From Paenibacillus sp. JJ-223 (GTDB lineage: Bacteria > Bacillota > Bacilli > Paenibacillales > Paenibacillaceae), in contig NZ_CAKMMP010000007.1 of assembly GCF_927798175.1 (NCBI RefSeq), positions 1 through 64,000 of the forward strand: 64,000 bases of DNA, written 5' to 3'. Positions 7,849 to 17,939 of the stretch are shown here, piece after piece. A program made the position numbers and the translations under genes. Each line of letters opens with the position of its first letter. The stretch's first letter is position 1. Under the pieces are notes generated by a model that was not told where the DNA came from, did not search any database, and was given only the letters and a program-made list of their open reading frames with translations.

Positions 7849-9104
7849 GGCTTTTCACCCCGCATGCCTCTGCGCTGGGAAGCCCAAGCGCTGATCTGTT
7901 GTCCAAACGGCACCCATGCCTTGATGCGCTGTATTTTGCCGTTCGCCGAAGCGAGTTGGGATCTCAACCGATCCCGTTCCCGGTATCCCTGTTCCAGCCT
8001 CAGGTCGGCTGCACGAAGAGCGGCTTGCAGCTGCCTGATCGTAGCCAGTGCCTCCAGCCCGGAATCCTCTTTTTCATCCGTTACGGACGAACGTATTGAA
8101 TTGGTGGCCTCGGCGCTTCGGCTTCCAGTTTGCATACGATATCCTCGCTGCAAGTCCCAGTTTGTAGCTTTGCGGAATTGGTTCGTCAAGCGCTGCACGA
8201 GTTCTTCATCCGGATGCTGTTCATAATGCACGCCCGTCCATCGTTCAGCTGCTTCCAGCTGTTCCGCATATCCCATTCGATGAAAAAGCCCTGCACCGAG
8301 AGCACGGCAGTACGTTTCCGTTTCTTGTTTGGTTAATATTTCATTCCAGTTGTTAACAGAATTTTTATGAGCTTCCTGATGCCCGGAGAGATAAGGATCT
8401 CCCACACCCATGCTGTAGAACATATCGGACTTGGCACTGTCCAGGAAACGTCCGTATTGCTCCATCCCCTGTTCATAGTCCACGCCAAGGAAATCGCACA
8501 TTTTTTCAAGTTCTCCCTGCGGGTCGACGACCAGCTGCTCATATTGAATTTCGTAGGCTCCGGCATGTTCTTCCGCGAAATAATCATTTAACCGCATGAT
8601 GCCCAATGTCAGATCCACGGCCTTCATATTCAACTTGGAGCTGTTCAGACTGCCGATCAGATCGAAGCCTTCGCCTGTCCTGCGATTCACTTTTTTATAG
8701 GATGCTGCAATGGAAAGTGGATTGCGTTGGAGGTGAATGCGGCTGGCTTGCGGAAAAAGCCGATCGAGCCATTCAAGCATGCAGTAGTAACGCGGGGATT
8801 TGTCAACGACGAGTTCCGCTGAATTTCCTTCCAAGAACCCGTTGTATATTTCCATGGCGAAACTGCGACACGCTCGCTCGAATACTTCTTCGGATACCAT
8901 GGCGTTATAAAATTGCCGAATGATCGAATGACCGCCGTATGCTCGCGGCTCGTTTGTTGGAAGATCAACCAGGCTCATCAGGAACCACATCTCCTGCGTA
9001 GCAAAGATGCGACTGTGATTTTGCAGCATCACGGTTGAAAGCGAGCTTCCGCTTCGAGGGACGCAGAGCAAAAATATAAGTCCGTTTCCTAGAGAGTCTA
9101 CCAA
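7845..9104 (-). CDS. PAPS-dependent sulfotransferase of the lasso cluster
   Basis: A 419-residue sulfotransferase. The 5'-phosphosulfate loop is CVPRSGSSLSTVML near residue 14, and the 3'-phosphate site is in IHLQRNPLSIAASYKKV near 125. The catalytic domain ends near residue 300; a polar coiled coil follows at about 345-395 (RQLQAALRAADLRLEQGY). It is the first gene of the lasso operon, starting at TTG with GGAGAGGAG upstream, and overlaps the cyclase gene. It is predicted to transfer sulfate from PAPS to the lasso peptide, perhaps at Tyr19 or a Ser. Sulfation of another substrate cannot be excluded. Confidence 0.87.
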   Translation of the reverse strand: MVDSLGNGLIFLLCVPRSGSSLSTVMLQNHSRIFATQEMWFLMSLVDLPTNEPRAYGGHSIIRQFYNAMVSEEVFERACRSFAMEIYNGFLEGNSAELVVDKSPRYYCMLEWLDRLFPQASRIHLQRNPLSIAASYKKVNRRTGEGFDLIGSLNSSKLNMKAVDLTLGIMRLNDYFAEEHAGAYEIQYEQLVVDPQGELEKMCDFLGVDYEQGMEQYGRFLDSAKSDMFYSMGVGDPYLSGHQEAHKNSVNNWNEILTKQETETYCRALGAGLFHRMGYAEQLEAAERWTGVHYEQHPDEELVQRLTNQFRKATNWDLQRGYRMQTGSRSAEATNSIRSSVTDEKEDSGLEALATIRQLQAALRAADLRLEQGYRERDRLRSQLASANGKIQRIKAWVPFGQQISAWASQRRGMRGEKP

Positions 9105-9181
9105 TGGCCCTACTCCTCTCCTCGTTCCGTTAAAACGAAGTTATGTAGTGGCAAAGCTAAGGGGAACGTAAATAATGAGGT

Positions 9182-9208
9182 GTATCATTAATGAAGTTTT
9201 CATGATAC
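9182..9208. promoter_or_regulatory. Downstream inverted repeat of the lasso leader
   Basis: GTATCAT and ATGATAC stand 13 bases apart, within the 5' leader of the lasso transcript. The half-sites equal those of the promoter repeat at 9231-9249, so the same regulator may bind both. Confidence 0.5.
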
Positions 9209-9225
9209 AAACTGTCTATATCTAC

Positions 9226-9254
9226 ACTCTATGATACGATTTGTATCATGTCAA
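9226..9254 (-). promoter_or_regulatory. Lasso operon promoter with internal operator
   Basis: On the minus strand a perfect TTGACA (9249-9254) is followed after 17 bases by TAGAGT (9226-9231). The spacer is almost entirely a palindrome, ATGATAC-5-GTATCAT (9231-9249). A protein bound there would block RNA polymerase. The start codon lies about 115 bases downstream. No regulator gene is present in the cluster, so the controlling protein is encoded elsewhere. Confidence 0.65.
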
Positions 9255-9372
9255 TCTTTTATTTTCTCTTTTTCATATTTTCTCTGTTTATCCTGCATTT
9301 TTTGACCTTCCTCCCCATGCCCATATATCTTTATTCCTCTCAACCCGTGATTTATGACACCTTCCAACGAAA

Positions 9373-9417
9373 GAAACCCCGGACACCTGCTCTACAGCGA
9401 ACAGGCTCCGGAGTTTC
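9373..9417 (-). terminator. Terminator of the MFS gene
   Basis: An imperfect stem with outer arms GAAACcCCGG and CCGGaGTTTC and an inner CCTG/CAGG pair, followed by TTTC on the minus strand. It stops the MFS transcript before the lasso promoter. Confidence 0.5.
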
Positions 9418-9453
9418 TAGAGGTTTGGACATTACACAACATGCCAAGCGAAA

Positions 9454-10791
9454 TCATGTAACGGAACGAGGTTCCGGCGACTGCGGCAAACCGTGCCCCG
9501 GCCAGCCGGGCCCATCTTCGCGATCGGCGTTCAGCGCATCCTCCACGCCCTTCTGCACTTTCACGGTCATCAGTACCGCCATGCCTGCGATAAAAAAGAA
9601 GAGCAAGGAAAGAATTCCCCAGCGCGCAGAGCCGGTGATTTGGCCAACCCAGCCAAAAACGAACGGACCGAAAATGGAGGCAAATTTGCCCGTAATATTA
9701 ACGAATCCAAAATACTCCCCGGTTCTACCTGCAGGCATCAGGTTGCTGAACAAAGATCTGGCCGTTGACTGGCTGATTCCCTGCACTACGCCGACCAATC
9801 CGGCTAGCATGTAAAAATGGGACGCCTCCTTCATAAAGTAACCGAGAATCACGATGCATACATACACCGACAAACTGATCATCAGTACCTGCTTGGCCCC
9901 CCACCGCCTCGCCCATGCACCTAGCAGCAGCGTGCACGGAAAACCGACAAATTGCGTCAGCAGCAAGGCCAGCATCAGATCGGTCGTGCCGATGCCGATG
10001 CTCGTTCCATAGATGGTCGCCATCAGGATAATCGTGTTAATGCCATCATTAAAGAACCAGAAGGCGACCAGCATGCGAATCAGCTGTGGAAATTTTCGCA
10101 TTTGACTGAATGTCCCTCGCAGCCTCGATACGCCCATATTGGCATACCCCATCCAGGAAGAGGGGCGACCCGTGCTTGCAGGCCTGCGGGGAGCATGCCG
10201 GAAGATAGGAATGGAAAACAGCAGCCACCATGCTGCCACCGAAATGAAGGCGAGTCTTGTCCCGGCCAGCGTATTTTCCAGTCCAAACCAGCCGGGCTGT
10301 TGAATCATCAACAGATTGATCGCCAGCAAAATGCCGCCGCCAATGTAGCCGTAGGCATACCCTTTGGAAGATACCATTTCTCTTTCCCTGATGGGAACAA
10401 GGTCGGGCAGCATGGCATCGTAAAAGGTGTTTCCTCCCGCAAAACCGATCGTAGATACAACGAGCAGAATGGAAGCGAACAGCCAGTCTCCCTCACCGAC
10501 AAGGCTGAAGCCCAACGTAGAAAAAATACCGATCAGCGTAAATACGCGCAAAAAGTCTCCTTTTCTGCCGGACAGGTCCGAAAGCGCCCCCAGCAGCGGA
10601 GTCAGCAACGCCACGCACAGCATCCCGACGGAATGGGTATATGCCAGGTAGGATGCGGCCGTGTCCGCATCGAGAGAAGCTGCCGCAACCGAAGCATAGA
10701 AGACGGGCAGTACTGCTGCCAATACCGTCGTTGCATATGCCGAATTAGCCCAATCATAGGTGATCCAAGCTCTAACCGCACGTTTGTCCAA
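9454..10791 (-). CDS. UMF1-family MFS transporter
   Basis: A 445-residue protein with about twelve hydrophobic helices. The N-terminal signature AVRAWITYDWANSAYATTV is typical of the UMF1/Atg22-like branch of the major facilitator superfamily; the cytoplasmic loop RKGDFLR follows helix 2. Substrates of bacterial members are not firmly known. TTG at 10791 is taken as start because AAGGAAGG stands seven bases upstream; an ATG at 10815 is in frame but abuts its GGAGG too closely. It lies upstream of the lasso promoter in the same direction but has its own terminator, so there is no strong reason to assign it to the lasso cluster. Confidence 0.85.
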   Translation of the reverse strand: MDKRAVRAWITYDWANSAYATTVLAAVLPVFYASVAAASLDADTAASYLAYTHSVGMLCVALLTPLLGALSDLSGRKGDFLRVFTLIGIFSTLGFSLVGEGDWLFASILLVVSTIGFAGGNTFYDAMLPDLVPIREREMVSSKGYAYGYIGGGILLAINLLMIQQPGWFGLENTLAGTRLAFISVAAWWLLFSIPIFRHAPRRPASTGRPSSWMGYANMGVSRLRGTFSQMRKFPQLIRMLVAFWFFNDGINTIILMATIYGTSIGIGTTDLMLALLLTQFVGFPCTLLLGAWARRWGAKQVLMISLSVYVCIVILGYFMKEASHFYMLAGLVGVVQGISQSTARSLFSNLMPAGRTGEYFGFVNITGKFASIFGPFVFGWVGQITGSARWGILSLLFFFIAGMAVLMTVKVQKGVEDALNADREDGPGWPGHGLPQSPEPRSVT

Positions 10792-11063
10792 TGGAAATCC
10801 TTCCTTTACATACATCCTCCAATTGTTTCCAATCGGGTAACTCCTTCCATTGTACAGGATGTGCATTTCGTTTGTTCACCGGATTTGTAAAAACATAGCC
10901 ATCGGATTATTTCGAAAATGTTGCTTCCGATGGGACTATGCATCGTTTTTGCTACAAATGGTTTCATTTTATCTTCCCGCTCATCACATATCGTCCCTGT
11001 CCGTGAATATACTTAATTACCGACAGGTCAAACTGTGCCACGTAATTATTGGGGGGTGCCTAC

Positions 11064-12230
11064 ATGTCAAATTCACGCCAGCCATACTCGTTCGTTGTTT
11101 CCCGGGAGGATTGGTCGCTTCACCGCAAAGGGTACCAGGACCAGCAGCGACACCAGCAAAAAGTGAAAGACGTCATCAAACAAAATCTGCCTGATCTGAT
11201 CACCGAAGAAAACATCATCATGTCCGATGGACAACAAATCATCAAGGTACCGATCCGCAGTCTGGATGAGTACCGTTTCGTGTATAACTTTCAAAAACAA
11301 AAGCATGTAGGCCAAGGGGACGGCGACACCCAAGTCGGCGATGTGATCGGACGCGATCCGGCTGCGCAAAAGCCTGGCAAAGGCGAAAAGGCAGGTGACC
11401 AGGCGGGTTACGACATCGTCGAGGCCGAGGTCAGCATCGAAGAGCTGGAGGATATTCTTTTTTCCGAGCTGGAGCTGCCCAACCTGAAACAAAAGGACAA
11501 AGACCAAATCGAAACGCACACGGTCGTTTTCAACGATATCCGCAAAAAAGGCATGCAGTCCAACATTGACAAAAAACGCACCATTCTTGAAAACCTTCGC
11601 CGCAACGCCACCAGCGGCAATCCGGGCATTCATCACATCAGTCCGGACGACTTGCGCTACAAAACGTGGGAAGACAAAGTCATCCCGCAATCGAATGCCG
11701 TCATTATCGCGATGATGGACACGTCAGGTTCCATGGGTTCATTCGAAAAGTACTGCGCCCGCAGCTTTTTCTTCTGGATGACCCGGTTTCTGCGGCGTCA
11801 GTATGAAAAAGTAGAGATCGTGTTCCTCGCCCACCATACGGAAGCAAAAGAAGTGACGGAAGAGGAATTTTTCACGCGCGGGGAAAGCGGAGGAACGATC
11901 TGCTCCTCCGTATATATGAAAGCACTCGATATCATCGATTCCCGTTACCCGCCTTCAAGCTACAACATCTATCCGTTCCATTTCTCCGATGGAGACAATC
12001 TGACCTCCGATAACGAACGATGCGTGAAACTGATTGGCGAGCTTCTGAAGCGCAGCAACATGTTCGGTTACGGCGAAGTCAATCAATATAACCGCAGCAG
12101 CACGTTGATGTCGGCCTACCGCCATATCAAACTCGATCATTTCATGTACTACGTCATCAAAGAAAAAGGCGAAGTGTATAAGGCTTTGCGCAGCTTCTTT
12201 CATAGACAGGAAAACGGAGTCGCCACGTAA
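11064..12230 (+). CDS. yhbH: Sporulation protein YhbH (YeaH family, UPF0229)
   Basis: A 388-residue member of the DUF444/UPF0229 family. A central low-complexity acidic and Lys-rich part is followed by a von Willebrand A-like domain with MIDAS motif DTSGSMG near residue 220 and the segment [20 protein letters not shown]. Known relatives are B. subtilis YhbH, needed for normal sporulation, and E. coli YeaH, partner of the kinase YeaG. GGGGGG lies just before the ATG at 11064. The SpoVR-family gene follows in the same direction, and prkA (the YeaG homologue) lies about 7 kb downstream, so the three probably act together. Confidence 0.92.
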   Translation: MSNSRQPYSFVVSREDWSLHRKGYQDQQRHQQKVKDVIKQNLPDLITEENIIMSDGQQIIKVPIRSLDEYRFVYNFQKQKHVGQGDGDTQVGDVIGRDPAAQKPGKGEKAGDQAGYDIVEAEVSIEELEDILFSELELPNLKQKDKDQIETHTVVFNDIRKKGMQSNIDKKRTILENLRRNATSGNPGIHHISPDDLRYKTWEDKVIPQSNAVIIAMMDTSGSMGSFEKYCARSFFFWMTRFLRRQYEKVEIVFLAHHTEAKEVTEEEFFTRGESGGTICSSVYMKALDIIDSRYPPSSYNIYPFHFSDGDNLTSDNERCVKLIGELLKRSNMFGYGEVNQYNRSSTLMSAYRHIKLDHFMYYVIKEKGEVYKALRSFFHRQENGVAT

Positions 12231-12341
12231 ACAAGCAGAGCGGAGCATTCGGATGCTGGCCATTGATTTTCAAGGCCGAACGGCCAATCCCAATCACGCC
12301 CCAACAACTATTGTATGCACGGCAATATCCGGCCGTTAATC

Positions 12342-12367
12342 AAGTGACCCGTGAAGGGTCACTTTTT
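12342..12367 (+). terminator. Terminator after yhbH
   Basis: AAGTGACCC and GGGTCACTT form a perfect 9-bp stem with loop GTGAA, followed by TTT. It separates yhbH from the SpoVR-family gene. Confidence 0.75.
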
Positions 12368-12477
12368 CGCTAAGCATATCCTGTACGGCTTGTTCATATG
12401 ATGATGACAACCTTGATTCCCAGGCGTGCAGCCCGTGTGCTGCATTCGGCCGAAAATGCAATCCGAGGAGGTAACCC

Positions 12478-13920
12478 ATGAAGCAGGACGATATTACCGC
12501 GCTTGAGCGCTCCATTGCCGAAATTACCGAAATTGCCGCAGGCTTTGGTTTGGATTTCTACCCGATGCGTTACGAAATATGCCCTGCCGACATCATCTAT
12601 ACCTTTGGAGCTTATGGCATGCCTACCCGTTTTAGTCACTGGAGCTTTGGAAAAACGTTTCATAAAATGAAAATGCAGTACGACTTCGGGCTCAGTAAAA
12701 TATATGAACTCGTCATCAATTCCAACCCTTGTTATGCGTTCCTGCTGGATGGCAACAGCCTGATTCAGAATAAGCTGATCGTTGCGCACGTGCTGGCCCA
12801 CTGTGATTTTTTCAAAAACAATGCCCGCTTCTCCATGTCCAACCGCAATATGGTCGAAAGCATGGCCGCGACGGCAGACCGAATCAGCAATTATGAGATG
12901 GAATACGGTACAGAAGCCGTTGAATCGTTCATCGATGCCGTATTGGCCATCCAAGAGCATGTCGATCCACAATTGATCAAGCCAAGGCATCTGGATAAAC
13001 AGCGTTATATGGAATTGAAGCTGAAAGAGCAGCGCGGAGAGAAACCGCCCAAACCCGAAGGTCCATACGATGATTTGTGGGCCCTCGACGAATCCAAAGC
13101 GGAGGTGCCCGCTCCGGAATCCCAGATCCAAGTTCACCACTTTCCGCCTGAACCCGAGAAGGACATCATGTGGTTCATTCAGGAATTTTCCGAGGTGCTG
13201 ACCGATTGGCAGCGGGATATCATGAGCATGATGCGGGAAGAAATGCTGTATTTCTGGCCGCAGATGGAAACCAAAATTATGAATGAAGGCTGGGCGTCCT
13301 ATTGGCATCAGCGCATCATCCGCGAAATGGACTTGACCAGCGAGGAGACGATCGAATTCGCCAAGCTGAATTCCTCGGTCGTGCAGCCATCCACCCAAAG
13401 CCTGAACCCTTATTATTTGGGGTTGAAAATTTTCGAGGATATCGAACGCCGGTGGGATCATCCCAGCCGCGAGGAACGCGAACGGTTCGGACGTTTGCCG
13501 GACCAAGGACGCGCTAAAATATTCGAGGTCCGCGAGCTCGATTCCGATACGTCCTTCATTCGCAACTACATGACCAAACAGCTCACCGAAGATCTGGACT
13601 TGTATGTGTTCGAAAAAAAGGGGCCTGAATGGAAAATCACGGACAAATCGTGGGAGAACATTCGGGATCAGCTTGTATTTTCGCGCATTAACGGCGGTTC
13701 CCCTTATCTTGTCGTCCAGGATGCCGACTACTTGCGCACAGGCGAGCTTGTGCTCAAGCACCGTTATGAAGGGATTGAGCTTGACCTCAAATACATGGAG
13801 CGTACCCTCCCTTACGTGTACCGGTTATGGGGACGTACCGTTCATCTGGAAACCAAGGTGGAAGATAAACCGATCTGGTTTTCCTATGACGGGAAAAAGC
13901 ATCATCGCAAGTTTATGTAA
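12478..13920 (+). CDS. SpoVR-family protein
   Basis: A 480-residue homologue of B. subtilis SpoVR (spore cortex formation) and E. coli YcgB. Recognisable family parts are [37 protein letters not shown] at the N terminus (positions about 22-58), the [10 protein letters not shown] block, and [17 protein letters not shown] near residue 270. GAGGAGG lies six bases before the ATG. The exact biochemical function of the family is not established. It follows yhbH on the same strand after a terminator, and a 25-bp perfect inverted repeat stops transcription behind it. Confidence 0.93.
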   Translation: MKQDDITALERSIAEITEIAAGFGLDFYPMRYEICPADIIYTFGAYGMPTRFSHWSFGKTFHKMKMQYDFGLSKIYELVINSNPCYAFLLDGNSLIQNKLIVAHVLAHCDFFKNNARFSMSNRNMVESMAATADRISNYEMEYGTEAVESFIDAVLAIQEHVDPQLIKPRHLDKQRYMELKLKEQRGEKPPKPEGPYDDLWALDESKAEVPAPESQIQVHHFPPEPEKDIMWFIQEFSEVLTDWQRDIMSMMREEMLYFWPQMETKIMNEGWASYWHQRIIREMDLTSEETIEFAKLNSSVVQPSTQSLNPYYLGLKIFEDIERRWDHPSREERERFGRLPDQGRAKIFEVRELDSDTSFIRNYMTKQLTEDLDLYVFEKKGPEWKITDKSWENIRDQLVFSRINGGSPYLVVQDADYLRTGELVLKHRYEGIELDLKYMERTLPYVYRLWGRTVHLETKVEDKPIWFSYDGKKHHRKFM

Positions 13921-13953
13921 TCGCCGACGAACCGGCTGCGAAGCAGAACCTGG

Positions 13954-14009
13954 TTGATCCAGTGACAAAAGGCTGCCCTACAGGGGGCAGCCTTTTGTCA
14001 CTGGATCAA
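13954..14009. terminator. Large bidirectional terminator
   Basis: Two 25-base arms (13954-13978 and 13985-14009) are exact reverse complements around a six-base loop. The stem contains AAAAGGCTGCCC/GGGCAGCCTTTT. It serves the convergent spoVR-family and GGDEF/EAL genes. Confidence 0.85.
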
Positions 14010-14036
14010 CGCCTGTCGTTTGCCAACCACGCCATG

Positions 14037-16502
14037 TTACGCTTTGCTGAAATGTTGGCGCAGCGGCATGAAGAAATCATTTTCTACTTCGCTTGCCGGC
14101 AGCGGCCGGCTGAAATAATAGCCCTGAATTTCCCGGCAATCGTTCTGCATCAGGAAATCCAGCTGTCCTTTGGTTTCGATGCCTTCCGCAATCACTTCCA
14201 TATTCAAATGCTGCGCCATCGATATGATAGTGGCCACAATGGCTTGATCGCTCACATTCTCCGTAATGTCCGTCACGAAAGAACGGTCGATCTTCAGTTT
14301 ATTGATGGGATATTGCTTCAGGTAACTAAGCGAGCTGTAACCCGTGCCGAAATCGTCCAAGCTGATCTTGACGCCGAGCGCCGACAATTCGTTCAGAATG
14401 CTGGTCGATACGGATGCATCCATCATCATGCTTTCCGTAATTTCGAGTTCGAGGTAACGAGCCTCCAACCCGGAATCCTCCAGCGCATTTTTGACCAGCT
14501 CGAGCAGATTGGCCTGATGGAACTGCTGCGAAGACAAATTGACCGAGACCGGAATGAGCGGCCCCCCGCTCGCGTGCCAGCGCTTCATCTGCTTGCATGC
14601 TTCACGCAGCGTCCAATTGCCGATGTCATAGATCATGCCGGTCTCTTCCGCGATCGGAATGAAGACGTCGGGCGTCAGTATTCCTTTCTGCGGATGCTTC
14701 CAGCGGATCAACGCCTCCACGCCGATCATGCGACGGTCCGAAGTACGAATCTGAGGCTGGTAATACAGCACCATTTCATCGCGTTCCAGCGCTTTGCGCA
14801 AATATCCCTCAAGTTCGATTCGTTCATACAACGCCGAATCCAGCTCGGCCGAATAGAATTTGTAGCCGTTTTTGCCGTTTTTTTTGACCTCGTACATGCT
14901 TGTATCAGCATGCTTGAGCAGCATGTCCGCTTCTGTCCCGTGCTCGGGGAACATGGCGATGCCGATACTTGTAGTCACATAGAAGTCATTGTCCTTAAGC
15001 CGGTAGGGCAGTTGGATCGCCCGCACGATTCGTTTCGCGAGTTCTTGAACACGATCCGCATGGCCCTGTTCATTTTTGACGACTAACGTAAATTCGTCCC
15101 CGCCCATGCGCGCAAGCATGACGTTCTCCATCGCATCGGAATCGAAAGCCTGAATCGCGCCAACAATCCTTGCACTTACGTCCTTCAGAAAAATATCCCC
15201 GATGGAATGTCCAAGGGAGTCGTTGATCATTTTGAAACGGTCAATGTCCATAACCATCACCGCAAACGTTTCGCCCGCGGCCTTGTGGGTGGCGATGGCT
15301 TCCTCCAGCACTTCGTCCAGCTTGCGCCGGTTCGGCAAGCCAGTAAGCGGATCATGCAAGGCCTGATGGCGAATATGTTCCTGGGCCTGCTTTTCCTTGG
15401 TGACGTCTTTGATCAGGATATGGCTGCCCACATGACTCCCCTCAATCAGGACCGGAACTACGGTGATGTGCAGATCGATCAACTGACCGTGAAGCCCCTT
15501 CATCGTAGCCGTATAATACTCCTGGCTGCGAGTGCCGTCTTCCCAAGAAATGTCCGCCGGGTCGGACGTCCAGTGGATGTCGATACGCTCTACGATCTCG
15601 TCTATGGAGCAATGGATGACATCCTTCTCCAAATATCCCGTAATGCGAGTGACCGCAGAATTGATTCCTTTGATGTACCCTTCGCAATCTACGGAAATAA
15701 TGGCATCGGCATGATTGTCGTACAAAGCCTGGTACCATTGCTCGTTTTCTTGCAAACGGCGGTCTTTCTGGGAAAAACGCTGGTTAATGATAATGCCGCT
15801 TAATGCCAAACCCAGGGTAATGAACGTGCCGATCGCAATCGTGTATCCAAGAAACAACGGTTCGATTCGCAAGCCCGGCACCCCCACGCCTCCCTCCGAA
15901 ACGTGAAAGTGAGCTGCCGACATACCCGTATAGTGCATGCCCGTAATGCCCAAACCCATGATCAATCCACTACCGAGTTTATACATCCACAGCCGCTTGG
16001 AATGGCGTTGGCGAAAAATGAACATGAGCCACAACGCCGTGAACGAGGCGGCGGCTGCAATCAGGATGGATAACCAGACCTTGGCGGGTTCATAGCTCAC
16101 TGGAACGGACATCGCCGCCATGCCGACGTAATGCATGCAGCTAATGCCGATCGTCATCGACAAACCTGCAATGGCAATCTGCTTCACATGCCCGCCCTTT
16201 CGGCCTGCAATGTGCAGGGCGACTCCGGAGGCCACGACAGCAAAGAGAACGGACAACACAACCTTACCCAACGAATAAGAAACGTGACTGGGGAGCACAA
16301 AGGCCAGCATGCCGACAAAATGCATCGACCATATGCCAAGCCCCATCGCCATGGCCCCGCAGCCAAGCCAAACCTTTCGGGAGGTTCCTCGGGCCAGACT
16401 AACGCGGCCAGCCAAGTCAAGCGCGACGTAAGAAGACAAAACGGCAATAATGTAAGACAAAACGACCAGTTCAATGTTGTACGTTCCGTGTAGGTGCTCC
16501 AC
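14037..16502 (-). CDS. MHYT-PAS-GGDEF-EAL cyclic-di-GMP protein
   Basis: An 821-residue membrane protein. The N terminus has three MHYT-type motifs within membrane helices (SMHFVGML, CMHYVGMA, GMHYTGMS), thought to bind a metal or sense a gas. A PAS domain follows (from YQALYDNHADAII), then a GGDEF domain with intact GGDEF and an EAL domain with intact GVEALIRW, DDFGTGYSSL and EGIET. Both the cyclase and phosphodiesterase sites look active; no RxxD inhibitory site precedes GGDEF. Layout matches B. subtilis YkoW. GTG at 16502 with AAAGGA eight bases upstream is preferred over TTG at 16529. Confidence 0.9.
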   Translation of the reverse strand: MEHLHGTYNIELVVLSYIIAVLSSYVALDLAGRVSLARGTSRKVWLGCGAMAMGLGIWSMHFVGMLAFVLPSHVSYSLGKVVLSVLFAVVASGVALHIAGRKGGHVKQIAIAGLSMTIGISCMHYVGMAAMSVPVSYEPAKVWLSILIAAAASFTALWLMFIFRQRHSKRLWMYKLGSGLIMGLGITGMHYTGMSAAHFHVSEGGVGVPGLRIEPLFLGYTIAIGTFITLGLALSGIIINQRFSQKDRRLQENEQWYQALYDNHADAIISVDCEGYIKGINSAVTRITGYLEKDVIHCSIDEIVERIDIHWTSDPADISWEDGTRSQEYYTATMKGLHGQLIDLHITVVPVLIEGSHVGSHILIKDVTKEKQAQEHIRHQALHDPLTGLPNRRKLDEVLEEAIATHKAAGETFAVMVMDIDRFKMINDSLGHSIGDIFLKDVSARIVGAIQAFDSDAMENVMLARMGGDEFTLVVKNEQGHADRVQELAKRIVRAIQLPYRLKDNDFYVTTSIGIAMFPEHGTEADMLLKHADTSMYEVKKNGKNGYKFYSAELDSALYERIELEGYLRKALERDEMVLYYQPQIRTSDRRMIGVEALIRWKHPQKGILTPDVFIPIAEETGMIYDIGNWTLREACKQMKRWHASGGPLIPVSVNLSSQQFHQANLLELVKNALEDSGLEARYLELEITESMMMDASVSTSILNELSALGVKISLDDFGTGYSSLSYLKQYPINKLKIDRSFVTDITENVSDQAIVATIISMAQHLNMEVIAEGIETKGQLDFLMQNDCREIQGYYFSRPLPASEVENDFFMPLRQHFSKA

Positions 16503-16830
16503 TCCGTCTTTCCTTTCAACCGGGATCAATCTTGTATGTATGTTTCATGCTTTTCATAGCTAATGAAGCGAATCTTAAAAAAGAAGCGAGTGCACTGTCA
16601 GGCGACAGGCACTCCCTTCGCAACAACATCATGGTATTTGCCAGCAAACTCAAACGAAAGCCATACATAGAAGACCCGTTTATCATAATGAGTATAGTCT
16701 AAACGTCACAGGGTCGAAAATCAACACTTTTCCCCAGCATTTCGTGTTGAATTGTGTCGCTGATACCTGACGTTTCGTGAACTTCAAGACAAAAGGCACA
16801 GCCTCTCGGCCGTGCCCCTTGCGAAGTGTG
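16503..16830. other. Intergenic region between EAL gene and lacI
   Basis: This 328-base stretch holds the lacI terminator and, near 16585-16611, a bulged hairpin (GAGTGCaCTGTC/GACAGGCACTC) with a T-run on the minus side. No convincing gene is seen. Confidence 0.5.
16791..16816 (-). terminator. Terminator of the lacI-family gene
   Basis: On the minus strand GGCACGGCC and GGCTGTGCC pair (one G-U) around GAGA and are followed by TTTTG, immediately after the stop codon. Confidence 0.7.
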
Positions 16831-17835
16831 TCACCCCTGAACGGGTGCCGTCGTCTGGCGAATAACGAGATGGGACGGCTCCGTAACAACCGGAGGCGTA
16901 TAATCCGGGTTCTCGATCATCGCGATCAAGTATTCGATCGATTTGATTCCGATGGAATATATGTTTTGGTTAATGGTTGTGAGTCCGGGTTTGAACACAT
17001 GCGCATAATACGTATTGTCAAAACCGACGACCGAAATATCCTCGGGAACACGCAGCCCATGCTTCTCGATTTCGTGGATCGCCCCAAAAGCGGACATGTC
17101 CGAAGCACATACAATGCCTGTCGGTTGGTCCCTCTGCGCAAGCAAACGCCGGGCCGCCTTGCTTCCACCATCGAAGGAATAATCGCATACTTCCATGTGC
17201 ACGGTGGAGTACGGCAGTCCGCATTGCCGCAAACCTTCGCGGTATCCCTCCAGGCGCAGATTGGCGACGGCCGGTCCCAGCGTACCCGAAATATACGCAA
17301 TTTTCCGGTGGCCTAATTCGTACAGATGTTTGACGCTCATCGCAATGGCATTGGCATTGTCGGTCGTAATGTACCCGGCCCGCTTGCCGAACAGGTCGGT
17401 GTCAATGAACATCGTCGGAATCTCCGCATGAATCAATTCTTCAATGCTCTTGTTCTCCCTGCCTTCCCCGAATACAACAACGCCGTCCACGTTCCGGCTG
17501 CGGCAATGTTTGATAAACGAATACGCAGGGTCCTCAAAACGCGTGGACAACCGGACCAGGTCGTAGCCGCTGTTCTCCAAGGCGGTTTTGATGCCTTCCA
17601 GCAGCTCCGACACAAAAGGGTTCGTAAACGGAACCGTCAACAAAACCCCTACCGTCCAAGAGCGGCGCTTCACCAGTCCACGCGCAACTACATTGGGTTG
17701 GTATTTTAACAATTCGATCGCCATATTGACTTTTTTGCGCGTTTTGTCACTTACATCGGGATAATCATTCAGCACTTTGGAAACGGTTGCAACAGATACG
17801 CCCGCTTCTTTGGCCACATCATGGATAGAAGCCAC
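16831..17835 (-). CDS. LacI-family transcriptional regulator
   Basis: A 334-residue repressor-type protein. The N-terminal helix-turn-helix and hinge are clear: SIHDVAKEAGVSVATVSKVLN, then KYQPNVVARGL, followed by a periplasmic-binding-like sugar domain (WTVGVLLTVPFTNPFVSELLEG through SVVGFDNTYYAHVFKPGLTTINQ). The GTG start has GAGGTGA upstream. It stands alone, with its own terminator and a TATAAT at 17910-17915. No sugar gene adjoins it. LacI-type sites before the beta-glucan operon 20 kb away are possible targets, but nothing in the sequence proves this. Confidence 0.92.
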   Translation of the reverse strand: MASIHDVAKEAGVSVATVSKVLNDYPDVSDKTRKKVNMAIELLKYQPNVVARGLVKRRSWTVGVLLTVPFTNPFVSELLEGIKTALENSGYDLVRLSTRFEDPAYSFIKHCRSRNVDGVVVFGEGRENKSIEELIHAEIPTMFIDTDLFGKRAGYITTDNANAIAMSVKHLYELGHRKIAYISGTLGPAVANLRLEGYREGLRQCGLPYSTVHMEVCDYSFDGGSKAARRLLAQRDQPTGIVCASDMSAFGAIHEIEKHGLRVPEDISVVGFDNTYYAHVFKPGLTTINQNIYSIGIKSIEYLIAMIENPDYTPPVVTEPSHLVIRQTTAPVQG

Positions 17836-17939
17836 CTGATCACCTCAACCTCTTTCAAATCCCCTGTCTCAAGCTGCATTCACTGTTACAACGGCAGGTT
17901 TGTTTTCCTATTATAGCTCAAATTCCGGAGAAACGGTAT

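Noticed and set aside
9248..9814. 188-residue frame starting with a hydrophobic stretch
   Set aside because: Overlaps the lasso promoter and is antisense to the MFS gene; the hydrophobic start reflects T-rich DNA.
12394..13761. 455-residue open frame opposite the SpoVR-family gene
   Set aside because: Antisense shadow; the plus-strand frame has the family motifs and ribosome site.
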